Part shown: positions 1-5,659 of the stretch, one piece after another
How the letters are laid out: each line of letters starts with the position of its first letter
Position numbering within the stretch: the first letter of the stretch is position 1
Assembly: GCA_025357975.1 (NCBI GenBank)
Contig: JANYKY010000094.1
Span: 1-5,955 of the forward strand
Source of the DNA: Gemmatimonadaceae bacterium
Lineage (GTDB): Bacteria > Gemmatimonadota > Gemmatimonadetes > Gemmatimonadales > Gemmatimonadaceae
DNA: 5,955 nucleotides
Reading direction: 5' to 3'
Notes under the pieces: generated by a model
The model's input: the letters and a program-made list of their open reading frames with translations, nothing else
Told to the model about the DNA's origin: nothing
Database searches by the model: none
Made by a program: the position numbers and the translations under genes

Positions 1-507
1 CATCGTGTGTGGATCCCTGAAATCGATTCTCTTTGCACGCTCCGCGATGACCATTGCGTATCGGCCATTTGGCGTGAAGTAGAGATTGTACGGGTCGTCG
101 ACCGCAATCTGCGCTCCTTCCTGTCCCGTACGTGGATCGATCGGTGTGAGCGAGTTGCCCGAATTGTTCGCGACCCACAAAGTTTTGAGGTCATACGATG
201 GGACAACGTGCTGAGGAATTTTGCCCGTCGGAAAAGTCCTCACTACCTGATATGTCTTTGGGTCGATCTCGGTCACACTCGCACCACGCGAGTTGGGGAC
301 GTACACGAGCGGCCGGGCAAGAGCTGCCTCGGGCGCAATTTCGTTGGGGCCCGTGCCCGCGTAAATGTTTATGGCGGCTGTCGAGCTTCGGCCTTCGGTA
401 ACCGCTGCTGAAGCGGTGCGCGCTTTCGGACTGCTGCAGGCGGCCATACCGGCAAGGCCAAGTGCCGCCACGATTGGGAATTTCAGGGTCGAGTCTGGAG
501 ATTTCAT
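1..507 (-). CDS. YVTN/YncE-type beta-propeller lipoprotein, 3' end beyond the window
   Basis: The first 169 codons are present; the frame is still open at the left edge, so this is a partial gene. The N-terminus has a short lipoprotein signal: a hydrophobic run at about residues 10-23 ending in L-A-G-M-A-A-C, with Cys24 as the probable lipidation site. After a low-complexity Ala/Ser/Thr linker, propeller repeats begin at about residue 66 (PLVYVPNSRGASVTEIDP, then TLWVANNSGNSLTPIDP at about 108, then DPYNLYFTPNGRYAMVIAE at about 139). This Y/WV-x-N-x-x-x-x-S-x-x-x-ID pattern is typical of YVTN/YncE proteins, which are extracytoplasmic seven-bladed propellers of mostly unknown ligand. The start at 507 is the first ATG after an in-frame TAA (513-511), and it keeps the signal peptide. 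No clear Shine-Dalgarno site precedes it. It is probably transcribed separately from osmC, which ends 137 bp upstream. The family call is solid; substrate and role cannot be read from the sequence. Confidence 0.88.
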   Translation of the reverse strand, partial: MKSPDSTLKFPIVAALGLAGMAACSSPKARTASAAVTEGRSSTAAINIYAGTGPNEIAPEAALARPLVYVPNSRGASVTEIDPKTYQVVRTFPTGKIPQHVVPSYDLKTLWVANNSGNSLTPIDPRTGQEGAQIAVDDPYNLYFTPNGRYAMVIAERAKRIDFRDPHTM

Positions 508-579
508 TTCAGATTACGCGTCGTATGTGGAATCGCCGCAAGTAACCTAAACACCTTTCCTGAATGGGAGATTACAAAG

Positions 580-595
580 GCAGCCGAACGGCCGC
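580..595 (-). terminator. Possible weak terminator after the OsmC gene
   Basis: On the minus strand, GCGGCC and GGCTGC pair over six positions (one G-U) around a GTTC loop and are followed by CTTTGT. It lies 50 nt after the OsmC stop and before the lipoprotein gene. The T tract is short, so this is tentative. Confidence 0.3.
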
Positions 596-644
596 AACGA
601 CAACGGTGACTACCGGAGGCGCTAAGGAATGACTTGCCCTCATT

Positions 645-1082
645 TCAGGACGATACCTCTATGCCGCGAGCGAGCGTCTGCCTGATCGGACAACGATCCG
701 CGATCTCCAGTAATCTTTTTCGCTGTTCGTCGCTGAGCTGACCGGTGAGCTCGACGCGCTGTTCGATGACTCCAATTGCAACTTTCTCCGTCTCGCACAT
801 TTCGCAATCCTTGTGGTGCGAACGTCCCTGCCGAACGGCCACGGTGGCGGACTCGAGCGGCCACGCTTTTCGATTGGCATAGAGCCGGATAGTTATCGCG
901 GTGCAGCTCGCGAGTGCTGCGAGGATGTACTCATATGGAGTCGGGCCAGCGTCTGTCCCACCGACGGATTCGGGCTCGTCTGCGGACATGCGATGGTGTC
1001 GCGCGGTCAGGTCTGCACGCAACCCATCCGAACCCACGCGCGCTTCGAGCCAGCGACCTCCCTCTTCTGTGTCACTCGTCAA
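645..1082 (-). CDS. OsmC/Ohr family protein (probable thiol-dependent peroxide or electrophile defence)
   Basis: The 145-residue product has the length and layout of a single-domain OsmC protein. An N-terminal strand region leads into GGTDAGPTPYEYILAALASC (residues 41-60), which carries the first conserved cysteine, Cys60, at the start of the long helix. The second conserved cysteine, Cys131, lies in LLEIADRCPIRQTL (124-137). Known OsmC/Ohr proteins use this cysteine pair in the cytoplasm to reduce organic hydroperoxides. An added DCEMC motif (Cys93, Cys96) occurs between the two, as I recall from a subgroup of the family. The start is TTG at 1082-1080: it follows GGGAG (1094-1090) by seven bases, and its first two bases overlap the TGA that ends the upstream DUF5996 reading frame, so translation is probably coupled. 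It is the last gene of a three-gene minus-strand unit. Whether it acts on peroxides or another substrate is not decided by the sequence. Confidence 0.9.
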   Translation of the reverse strand: MTSDTEEGGRWLEARVGSDGLRADLTARHHRMSADEPESVGGTDAGPTPYEYILAALASCTAITIRLYANRKAWPLESATVAVRQGRSHHKDCEMCETEKVAIGVIEQRVELTGQLSDEQRKRLLEIADRCPIRQTLARGIEVSS

Positions 1083-1096
1083 AATGTTGCTCCCAC
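1079..1096 (-). promoter_or_regulatory. Stop/start overlap and Shine-Dalgarno site of the OsmC gene
   Basis: Read on the minus strand, GTG GGA GCA ACA TTT TGA closes the upstream frame, and TTG ACG opens OsmC within the same TTGA. GGGAG at 1094-1090 sits seven bases before the TTG. The site decides the unusual TTG start and implies translational coupling to the degraded DUF5996 frame. Confidence 0.75.
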
Positions 1097-1811
1097 GTGT
1101 ACGGTAGATTCGAGTGCCGCACGGTCCCAGCCGGCGAGAGTCGCTGCTGCTGAATACGTGCTTTCACAAAATTCGAGAATCATCGAGTCGGGATCGGCCG
1201 CGCTGCGAACCGCCTCATATGGAAGAAGCCATTCGTGCATTCCTGTGTGATAGTAGGCGTGCGACGGCGTCACTGCTGCGTCAGGAAATCCCGCGGCCTC
1301 CGGATACGCGTACGCATAAAACGTTGGCTCTTCGAGCACTCCCGGACTTCCTGGCCACCAGCCAACGCTCATGCATTCATGCGAGTATGCTTCGCGCGTC
1401 ACGTAATCAGGGCAGTTTGGTACGCCACCCGGGTGAAGTGGAGCTCGCTTCCCGGAAAATCGCGTGCAAGAGATATCAAAGCTTCCCCACCAGAAATGCG
1501 ACGGGCTTGACTTTCCGACGAACCGACCGCGAAAGATCTTGAGGACGCGATCCACCCGGGCGATCGCCGGTCTAAATAGCGACATGATGCTCGATGAAGT
1601 CAAAGTCGGCTTCAAACAGTCTCCCATTCTCGGCCATGACCCCTGTGCCAAGTCCGCATGAAGTCGCGTATAGGGTGGCGTTTCACCAGTGATTCTGCAT
1701 CGGTGTGTGCGACAGTCGCGTCTTGCCCACCACCTGCGTCCAGCGGTGCAAAGTTGCGTAGGTATCCCGCCATCCGGCGACCGGCAGAGCGGGCCACCGA
1801 TCCACAGTCAT
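1079..1811 (-). pseudogene. Decayed DUF5996 family gene (in-frame stop plus internal frameshifting deletion)
   Basis: DUF5996 proteins, of unknown function, are about 300 residues long as I recall them; here three pieces of one can be read. From ATG 1811, codons 1-42 give family-like text, including WPALPVAGWRDTYATLH and WTQVVGKTRL, and end in NHW. Codon 43 is TGA (1685-1683), where the family has a second Trp. The same frame resumes with LYATSCGLGTG and FEADFDFIEHHVAI, then meets TAG at codon 80 (1574-1572). Homology continues in another frame from about 1565 (IARVDRVLKIF, FVGKSSPSHFWWGSFDI, TRFSGKRAP, VTREAYSHE, FYAYAYPE, LLPYEAVR, GWDRAAL) to TGA at 1081-1079. Roughly 60 residues that normally separate these blocks are missing, so a deletion with frame change lies near 1565-1580. 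The gene starts four bases after the stop of the unknown protein upstream. A shorter ORF from 1651 (190 codons) remains open but lacks the N-terminal third. Identification is from remembered family motifs, which match well across both pieces. Confidence 0.85.
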
Positions 1812-1815
1812 GTGG

Positions 1816-2169
1816 CTAAGCTACGCCATCCGTCTGCGGGCCGGCAACAACCTGGTCGACTGCGGTCGCTGCGTAATAGTGGTCGATGCACATCGTGACA
1901 ATCCCGTCCACCATGCCACGCGCAATCCGGCCGTTCCACTCACCTGAGTGATAGATGTGGGAAGCGAGGCCGACGTTCATGCAGATCTGTCTCATGAAGA
2001 CTATTACGTGTTCAGCGAGATAGCCCTGTTCCTTCAGCTGGTCGACGACGGCGCAAATCGCCGATTGGAGCTTCTCGGGAATAACGGTCTCGATCGACTG
2101 AACTCTGCTCAGCTGGTCCTTGAACGTCCCCAGTGTTGCCGGGTCAATCCGCTCGATCGATATATGCAT
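1816..2169 (-). CDS. Hypothetical protein, 117 residues
   Basis: I do not recognise a named family. The product starts MHISIERIDPATL and is a soluble, probably all-helical protein with no signal peptide or membrane segment. A helical stretch at about residues 29-80 includes PEKLQSAICAVVDQLKEQGY and HVIVFMRQICMNVG, and a C-terminal helix contains IVTMCIDHYYA (90-100). This layout resembles small uncharacterised proteins in which a catalytic role is unlikely. The frame is open much further upstream (to 2397), but the upstream part looks non-coding in composition and would run into the region ahead of the kinase gene. ATG 2169 has no well-spaced Shine-Dalgarno site (GGGAG is 15 bases away), so the start is uncertain; GTG 2205 is another option. 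It heads the minus-strand unit with the DUF5996 relic and OsmC, and is divergent from the histidine kinase. Confidence 0.6.
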   Translation of the reverse strand: MHISIERIDPATLGTFKDQLSRVQSIETVIPEKLQSAICAVVDQLKEQGYLAEHVIVFMRQICMNVGLASHIYHSGEWNGRIARGMVDGIVTMCIDHYYAATAVDQVVAGPQTDGVA

Positions 2170-2440
2170 GGGGACCCATCGATACTCCCGTTTCGAGGCG
2201 AACACAAGCGCAAATAAGTATCGCCGTTCATGTGTACGCGATGGTACAGCGCCGCTGAAACATGGCTTCCAGTCCGCCATTGCATACAATCCCCGCTGTC
2301 GTTTGCTATTTGCCATGCGCCCGGCCACATTCAGCTCTATGCGGGACGTTCCCACCAGCCTGCTCTCATGTGGTCTGCCAGTCTCGTGCGGCAGCACCGT
2401 GGCGCTTCTGGCGACGCCTCTTCACCGACGAGGCGCAGCG
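2170..2440. other. Divergent intergenic region between the unknown protein and the histidine kinase
   Basis: These 271 bp separate two divergent starts and should hold promoters for both. Both strands are open in a long frame, but neither extension contains recognisable protein motifs. TACAAT at 2285-2290 resembles a plus-strand -10 box, but no acceptable -35 box lies 15-19 bp upstream, so I call no promoter. GAGG at 2430-2433, seven bases before ATG 2441, is the kinase ribosome binding site. Confidence 0.5.
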
Positions 2441-4300
2441 ATGTCGAAGCCACCTCTTGTGACCAACCGGTCCAACGACGACGATGGGAAGCCACTGTAT
2501 ACGCTGCTTCCCGAGGCTGACGCGTCGCGCCCGCATGGCGAGGTGACGAAGGGATCCGCCGCCATTTTGTCAGCTGAGCCCGAGCACATATCGCTTGCGC
2601 CACGGGATAAGATTTTCGACGGTCCCGGCGAAATGCGCGAGCGGTGCCGGGCGTTTGATTGGTCCCTGACGGCTCTTGGGCCTTCCATTGCCTGGCCGCT
2701 CAGTCTTCGTACCACCGTGGCGACGATGCTTGCTTCATCCTTTCCGATGTTTCTCTGGTCTGGTCCCGAGCTCATACAGATATACAACGACGCTTACCGG
2801 CCCAGCCTCGGCCTTGGAGACCGGCATACCCGCGCTCTTGGGGCGGAGGGTGCGAACTTCTGGACCGAGATATGGCCTGTGATCGGCCCTCAGATTTGGC
2901 AGGTCATGGGCGGTGGACCAGCGACATTCCATGAAGATCAACTGGTCCCCATCGAACGGAACGGAAAGCTTGAAGATGTCTATTGGACATACAGCTTCAA
3001 CCCGGCATTCGACGACGGTGGAAATGTTTCTGGTGTTCTCGTCGTGTGCCAGGAGACGACAGCACGGATAAATTCAGCGGCCGACCGCGAGCAGCTCATC
3101 ACGGCTGAGCGGCGCGCGCGGGCGGATGCCGACGCGGCACGCGAGACAACGCGTCGGGTTTTTGCGCAGGCCCCCGTTGCGGTTGGCGTGCTCGAGGGTC
3201 GCGAGCTGCGTTACACCGCGGCCAATCTCAAGTATCGCGAGATGATTGGGAATCGCGATCCAGTCGGTCTCACATTGACGGAGATGTTTCCCGAATTGCT
3301 TGGGTCAGAGGCGGAGAGAATTCTCCATGGAGTGTATGACTCCGGTCGTCCATTTTTCGCCAATGACTTCCTGATTCGGTTCGATTCGCAGGCGACGGGC
3401 GAGCTGGACAACTATTACGATCTCGTTTACCACCCGTTGGCCGAGGGCGATGGGCAGGTGACCGGTATCGTCGTCGTTGCGATCGACGTGACCGCCAGAA
3501 ACAACAGCATTCGTGAACGCGACCTCCTGCTGTCGGCTGCGGAGCGTGCAGTCAAAGAGGCAGATTCGGCGAACAAGGCGAAGACAGATTTTCTCGCCGT
3601 CATGAGCCACGAGCTTCGCACTCCCCTCAATGCAATTGGAGGGTACGTAGAGCTGATCGAGCTCGAAGTTCATGGTCCGGTTACGCCGCAACAGCGCGTC
3701 GCGCTGGAGAGGATCCAGCGAAGCCAGCGGCATCTACTCGGGCTGATCAACGGCGTGCTGAATTTTGTGAAGGTCGACGCGGGTGCGGTGCACTACGAGA
3801 TCGTGGATGTACCGTTGGACGAAGTGCTCGCGACGTGCGAAGCATTGGTGGCGCCACAGATGCACGCCAAGCGTGTCGAGTTCAAGTTCGACGGATGCGG
3901 GGCGCACATCACAGCGCGGGCGGACAGCCAAAAGGTGCAACAGGTGATCCTGAACCTATTGAGCAACGCCGTGAAATTCACGGATCCGGGCGGACACGTT
4001 CGCATGAGTTGTGAGGTCGCCGGCGAGAACGAGGTACTGATTTCCGTTGCCGACACAGGACAAGGCATTCCCGAAGATCAGCTGGAACGGATATTTCTTC
4101 CCTTTGTACAGGTCGACGTCAAGCTCACTCGCACCCAGCAAGGCACAGGACTGGGGCTAGCCATCAGCCGCGATCTTGCTCGCGCGATGGGTGGAGACTT
4201 GACCGTCGCAGTTATTCCCGCGGGCGGCAGCATGTTTAGTCTGACGCTTCCGCGCGGAGGCCTGCTGCTCCCGGCGGATGACAGCGCGCAGGTGGTTTAA
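2441..4300 (+). CDS. Soluble PAS-PAS sensor histidine kinase
   Basis: The 619-residue product should autophosphorylate on a histidine and pass the phosphate to a response regulator, which is not in this window. In order: a disordered N-terminus (1-60); a divergent PAS-like domain at about 68-207, of the type opening CRAFDWSLTALGPS and carrying IYNDAYRP, in which family members often end in a PAC-like segment; a helical linker (210-240); a second PAS domain at about 238-352 ending in VVVAIDVTARN; a second linker rich in Ala and charged residues (355-385); HisKA with FLAVMSHELRTPLNAI (384-399), phospho-acceptor His390; and HATPase_c with QQVILNLLSNAVKF (N box, 500-513), DTGQGIP (G1, 538-544), IFLPFVQVD (F box, 551-559) and GTGLGLAIS (G2, 568-576). 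All catalytic boxes are intact. There is no membrane segment and no receiver domain. ATG 2441 follows GAGG by seven bases; the frame is open back to 2120, but that extension has no domain and covers the divergent gene. The ligand is unknown. Confidence 0.93.
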   Translation: MSKPPLVTNRSNDDDGKPLYTLLPEADASRPHGEVTKGSAAILSAEPEHISLAPRDKIFDGPGEMRERCRAFDWSLTALGPSIAWPLSLRTTVATMLASSFPMFLWSGPELIQIYNDAYRPSLGLGDRHTRALGAEGANFWTEIWPVIGPQIWQVMGGGPATFHEDQLVPIERNGKLEDVYWTYSFNPAFDDGGNVSGVLVVCQETTARINSAADREQLITAERRARADADAARETTRRVFAQAPVAVGVLEGRELRYTAANLKYREMIGNRDPVGLTLTEMFPELLGSEAERILHGVYDSGRPFFANDFLIRFDSQATGELDNYYDLVYHPLAEGDGQVTGIVVVAIDVTARNNSIRERDLLLSAAERAVKEADSANKAKTDFLAVMSHELRTPLNAIGGYVELIELEVHGPVTPQQRVALERIQRSQRHLLGLINGVLNFVKVDAGAVHYEIVDVPLDEVLATCEALVAPQMHAKRVEFKFDGCGAHITARADSQKVQQVILNLLSNAVKFTDPGGHVRMSCEVAGENEVLISVADTGQGIPEDQLERIFLPFVQVDVKLTRTQQGTGLGLAISRDLARAMGGDLTVAVIPAGGSMFSLTLPRGGLLLPADDSAQVV

Positions 4301-4684
4301 CTGTGTGAGTCGCGGCGTCGTCCGTTTTCAGAACATGTGGCTACGACATTGAGCACGCTGACGGCTAGCGCGAGGCGGGTAAAGCGAACGTCTTCATGCT
4401 GCAACTCCTAATCGCAAAAGGTTGTCGGCTTGCGCCGATTTCCCGAGCGGTGGCCAGGCTGTCTCAGGTCGAGATCCTTACTCTGCGAACCGGCCTCGTG
4501 ACCGGGGTGCCCTTATCGTAGACTGTGATAGGGACGCGGCCATCGGAACGAGTGGGGCACCAAACCGCAGACTTACGTTTTTTGCGTGAGCGGGATGATG
4601 TGGATAATCAGGGCATACGTGTAGATCAGCACTGTCTGGACTTCTTTGTGCGATAGTGAACATACCGAGAACAATGCATGACGT
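4301..4684. other. 384-bp stretch without a convincing gene; possible regulator relic
   Basis: A 41-codon plus-strand frame at 4396-4521 contains LLIAKGCRL and AVARLSQVEILTL, loosely like the segment after the helix-turn-helix of MerR-type regulators (VARLS followed by an E-x-L helix). An in-frame TAG at 4366-4368 and the lack of the DNA-binding part argue that, if real, it is a decayed remnant. TCGGC-TTGC-GCCGA (4425-4438) followed by TTT is a small hairpin that could be a weak terminator for the kinase gene. CTTACG/CGTGAG (4572-4577, 4585-4590) is another short hairpin. GATAAT at 4603-4608 could be a -10 box for the next gene, with only a poor -35 box (TTTGCG, 4581-4586, spacing 16). I see nothing firmer. 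Confidence 0.35.
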
Positions 4685-4879
4685 ATGTTGGAAAATGAGA
4701 ACGAAAGACGAGAGCAGCTCGAAGCAGAAATAGGAAAGAGACTCGCAAAGATTTGCGCCGACCTACCGCCGTCCGAGTTCGCAGAATTGGTGCGAACGAT
4801 AGCGTTCAACGCGCGGCGGGCGGAAAGCAGGGCCTACCAGTGGGTGCCAACCCCGGTGCGCACCGAGAACAGCGGGTAA
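4685..4879 (+). CDS. Small hypothetical protein, 64 residues
   Basis: I do not recognise the family. The product is highly charged and probably helical: MLENENERREQLEAEIGKRL is an amphipathic, acidic and basic helix, followed by CADLPPSEFAELVRTIAFN, a second helix capped by a Pro-Pro turn, then a basic, flexible tail ending in RTENSG. It has no signal peptide or membrane segment. Short helical proteins of this style are common next to regulators, but no partner can be named. ATG 4685 directly follows an in-frame TGA (4679-4681), so it is the earliest start; no good Shine-Dalgarno site is visible. The presence of a strong hairpin nine bases after the stop supports it being a real transcribed gene. 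It converges on the ArsR gene. Confidence 0.5.
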   Translation: MLENENERREQLEAEIGKRLAKICADLPPSEFAELVRTIAFNARRAESRAYQWVPTPVRTENSG

Positions 4880-4887
4880 AGCGACAA

Positions 4888-4916
4888 GAGCCAACCACGA
4901 TGTAAGTGGTTGGCTC
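4888..4916 (+). terminator. Perfect 11-bp hairpin, probable bidirectional terminator
   Basis: GAGCCAACCAC (4888-4898) and GTGGTTGGCTC (4906-4916) pair perfectly around a 7-nt loop (GATGTAA). Three more pairs (GAC with GTC) are possible past an AA bulge. It starts nine bases after the stop of the 64-residue gene and lies 108 bases beyond the ArsR stop on the other strand. The plus side is followed by GTCTTC and the minus side by TTGTCGCTTT, so the T tracts are weak, but the convergent position fits a shared terminator. Confidence 0.65.
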
Positions 4917-4925
4917 GTCTTCATA

Positions 4926-5010
4926 GCAGGAGCGAGACTCGGACCTGCAACCCCGGCCTCTCGGACCCGCCGCGCACGCTTACCACTCAGGAAAGCAGAT
5001 TCGACGCCCA
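4926..5010 (-). other. tRNA-resembling stretch, no complete cloverleaf
   Basis: Read on the minus strand, this stretch contains CTGAGTGGTAAGCG, like the D arm of a serine-type tRNA, then TCCGA in a position like an anticodon loop, then GCAGGTCCGAGTC, like a T arm. GCAGG (4948-4944) finds its partner CCTGC (4930-4926) only 13 bases later instead of seven, as if five bases had been inserted. No matching 5' acceptor strand is present and the D-to-anticodon distance is too long (17 bases between GG and the T33-like base). It could be a decayed tRNA fragment or chance; not a working tRNA. Confidence 0.2.
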
Positions 5011-5024
5011 CTACTCCGGCTGAT

Positions 5025-5339
5025 TCATGAAGCGAACAGCTTCCGCCGCGACTTCAGCTCCGCCTCGAGCCGCCCGCACATAATGTCACATAGATTGAAC
5101 ACGCTCTCGTCGGCAAAACTGTAATAGACGAATAAACCGTCTTTTCGCCGTTCCACAAAGCCATTGGAGTGCAGGATTTGAAGATGCTTCGACACGTTGG
5201 CCTGGCCGAGTTCGGTTTTTTCGACGAGTTCACTCACAGTCATTTCCCCGTAGCGGAGGCAGTTCAGAATCCTCAGTCTCGCCGAGTCCGAGAGTACCTT
5301 GAAACGAAGCGCGATTAGATCAAGGACTTGAGGGGTCAT
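5025..5339 (-). CDS. ArsR/SmtB family transcriptional repressor
   Basis: The 104-residue product is a single winged-helix domain of ArsR type, a dimeric DNA-binding repressor released by a metal or thiol-reactive signal. The opening LRFKVLSDSARLRILNCL (11-28) is the classic dimer and core helix. VSELVEKTELGQANVSKHLQ (35-54) is the helix-turn-helix, with the recognition helix at about 46-56. ERRKDGLFVYYSF (63-75) is the wing. The canonical ArsR metal motif ELCxC is absent (the position reads EMTVSEL). Cysteines lie at 27 and, in the last helix, at 84 and 88 (LCDIMC), a pattern open to disulfide, persulfide or soft-metal sensing. ATG 5339 lacks a Shine-Dalgarno site; GTG 5354 in frame (109 residues) follows GGGAGG by three bases and is a serious alternative. 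The gene is last in a minus-strand cluster after DUF2892, and has its own promoter at 5386-5414. Confidence 0.92.
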   Translation of the reverse strand: MTPQVLDLIALRFKVLSDSARLRILNCLRYGEMTVSELVEKTELGQANVSKHLQILHSNGFVERRKDGLFVYYSFADESVFNLCDIMCGRLEAELKSRRKLFAS

Positions 5340-5385
5340 CTTGAGCTTTGCCACTAGCCTCCCGGCGTGTGTATGTCCGTCTGAC

Positions 5386-5414
5386 AATATAGGAAATTCT
5401 GTTTCCGCACTCAA
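5386..5414 (-). promoter_or_regulatory. Sigma-70-type promoter of the ArsR gene
   Basis: On the minus strand, TTGAGT (5414-5409) and TATATT (5391-5386) are separated by exactly 17 bases, matching four and five of six consensus positions. Transcription would start near 5379, giving a leader of about 25-40 bases. The -35 box overlaps the stop codon of the DUF2892 gene (5413-5411), so ArsR can be expressed apart from the upstream genes. Confidence 0.6.
5392..5406. promoter_or_regulatory. Candidate ArsR operator in the promoter spacer
   Basis: GGAAA-TTCTG-TTTCC is a perfect 5-bp inverted repeat with a 5-bp centre. It fills almost the whole spacer between the -10 and -35 boxes of the ArsR promoter. 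ArsR-family dimers commonly bind such dyads and block RNA polymerase, so autoregulation is the obvious inference. The repeat is short and could be chance. Confidence 0.4.
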
Positions 5415-5644
5415 AGCTTTCCCGATTCGGGGCCGGGTGTAGCGACTCGGCGCTGACAGCCAAGAAGATTGAAGTGACCAAGCACCCGCTCGAGCGGACA
5501 CACCGAGGTGAAGCTCGACTGAAGAAGGTTCACGCCAACAAACGCTGTGAATAGAAGCCACGCCGGATTGACAAGCCATCCGAGCGTGAGCGAAACGAGA
5601 ATGAAGACGCCGGCGAAGCGACGAATGATGTTGTCATTGCACAT
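5411..5644 (-). CDS. DUF2892 (YgaP-type transmembrane domain) small membrane protein
   Basis: The 77-residue product has two hydrophobic helices, at about 11-25 and 28-45, joined by a short NPAW turn, in the style of DUF2892 proteins and the membrane part of the rhodanese YgaP. The opening MCNDNIIRRFAGVF and the segment VGVNLLQSSFTSVCPLERVLG (36-56) match a DUF2892 subgroup in which C-P-L-E follows the second helix; Cys49 and Cys63 could be a thiol pair on the membrane face. It sits in the inner membrane by prediction. AAGGA (5656-5652) seven bases before ATG 5644 is a good ribosome binding site. Its start is 15 bases after the PII-like stop, so the two are co-transcribed. In E. coli, ygaV (ArsR) and ygaP (rhodanese plus DUF2892) form an operon, and this neighbourhood recalls it without the rhodanese domain. 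The last 14 residues, rich in Pro and Gly, are variable. Confidence 0.82.
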   Translation of the reverse strand: MCNDNIIRRFAGVFILVSLTLGWLVNPAWLLFTAFVGVNLLQSSFTSVCPLERVLGHFNLLGCQRRVATPGPESGKL

Positions 5645-5659
5645 TTTGAGATCCTTCTA

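Noticed and set aside
7..411. 134-codon plus-strand open frame at the left edge
   Set aside because: The opposite strand encodes a clear YVTN propeller lipoprotein across the same bases.
813..1250. Plus-strand open frames opposite OsmC and the DUF5996 relic
   Set aside because: They are antisense shadows of well-identified minus-strand coding sequence and have no recognisable motifs.
1683..1685. In-frame TGA in the DUF5996 gene as selenocysteine or as a recoded tryptophan codon
   Set aside because: The family has Trp there, not Cys; other genes in the window use TGA as a normal stop (OsmC, PII-like, ArsR, DUF2892), and the gene also has a frameshifting deletion.
2285..2290. TACAAT as -10 box of the kinase promoter
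   Set aside because: No -35-like hexamer occurs at a proper distance, and single hexamers are common by chance.
2170..2397. N-terminal extension of the 117-residue minus-strand protein to ATG 2397
   Set aside because: The added residues show no motif and would occupy the only space for promoters of the two divergent genes.
2120..2440. N-terminal extension of the histidine kinase to ATG 2120
   Set aside because: It lacks domain motifs, overlaps the divergent gene on the other strand, and ATG 2441 has a well-spaced GAGG.
4510..4533. CCCTTATC/GATAGGG imperfect hairpin as a terminator
   Set aside because: It contains a bulge and a 9-nt loop and is not followed by a T tract on either strand.
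5340..5579. Long N-terminal extension of ArsR (start at 5579)
   Set aside because: It would overlap DUF2892 in another frame and place a good promoter inside the gene; ArsR proteins begin close to the ATG 5339 or GTG 5354 starts.
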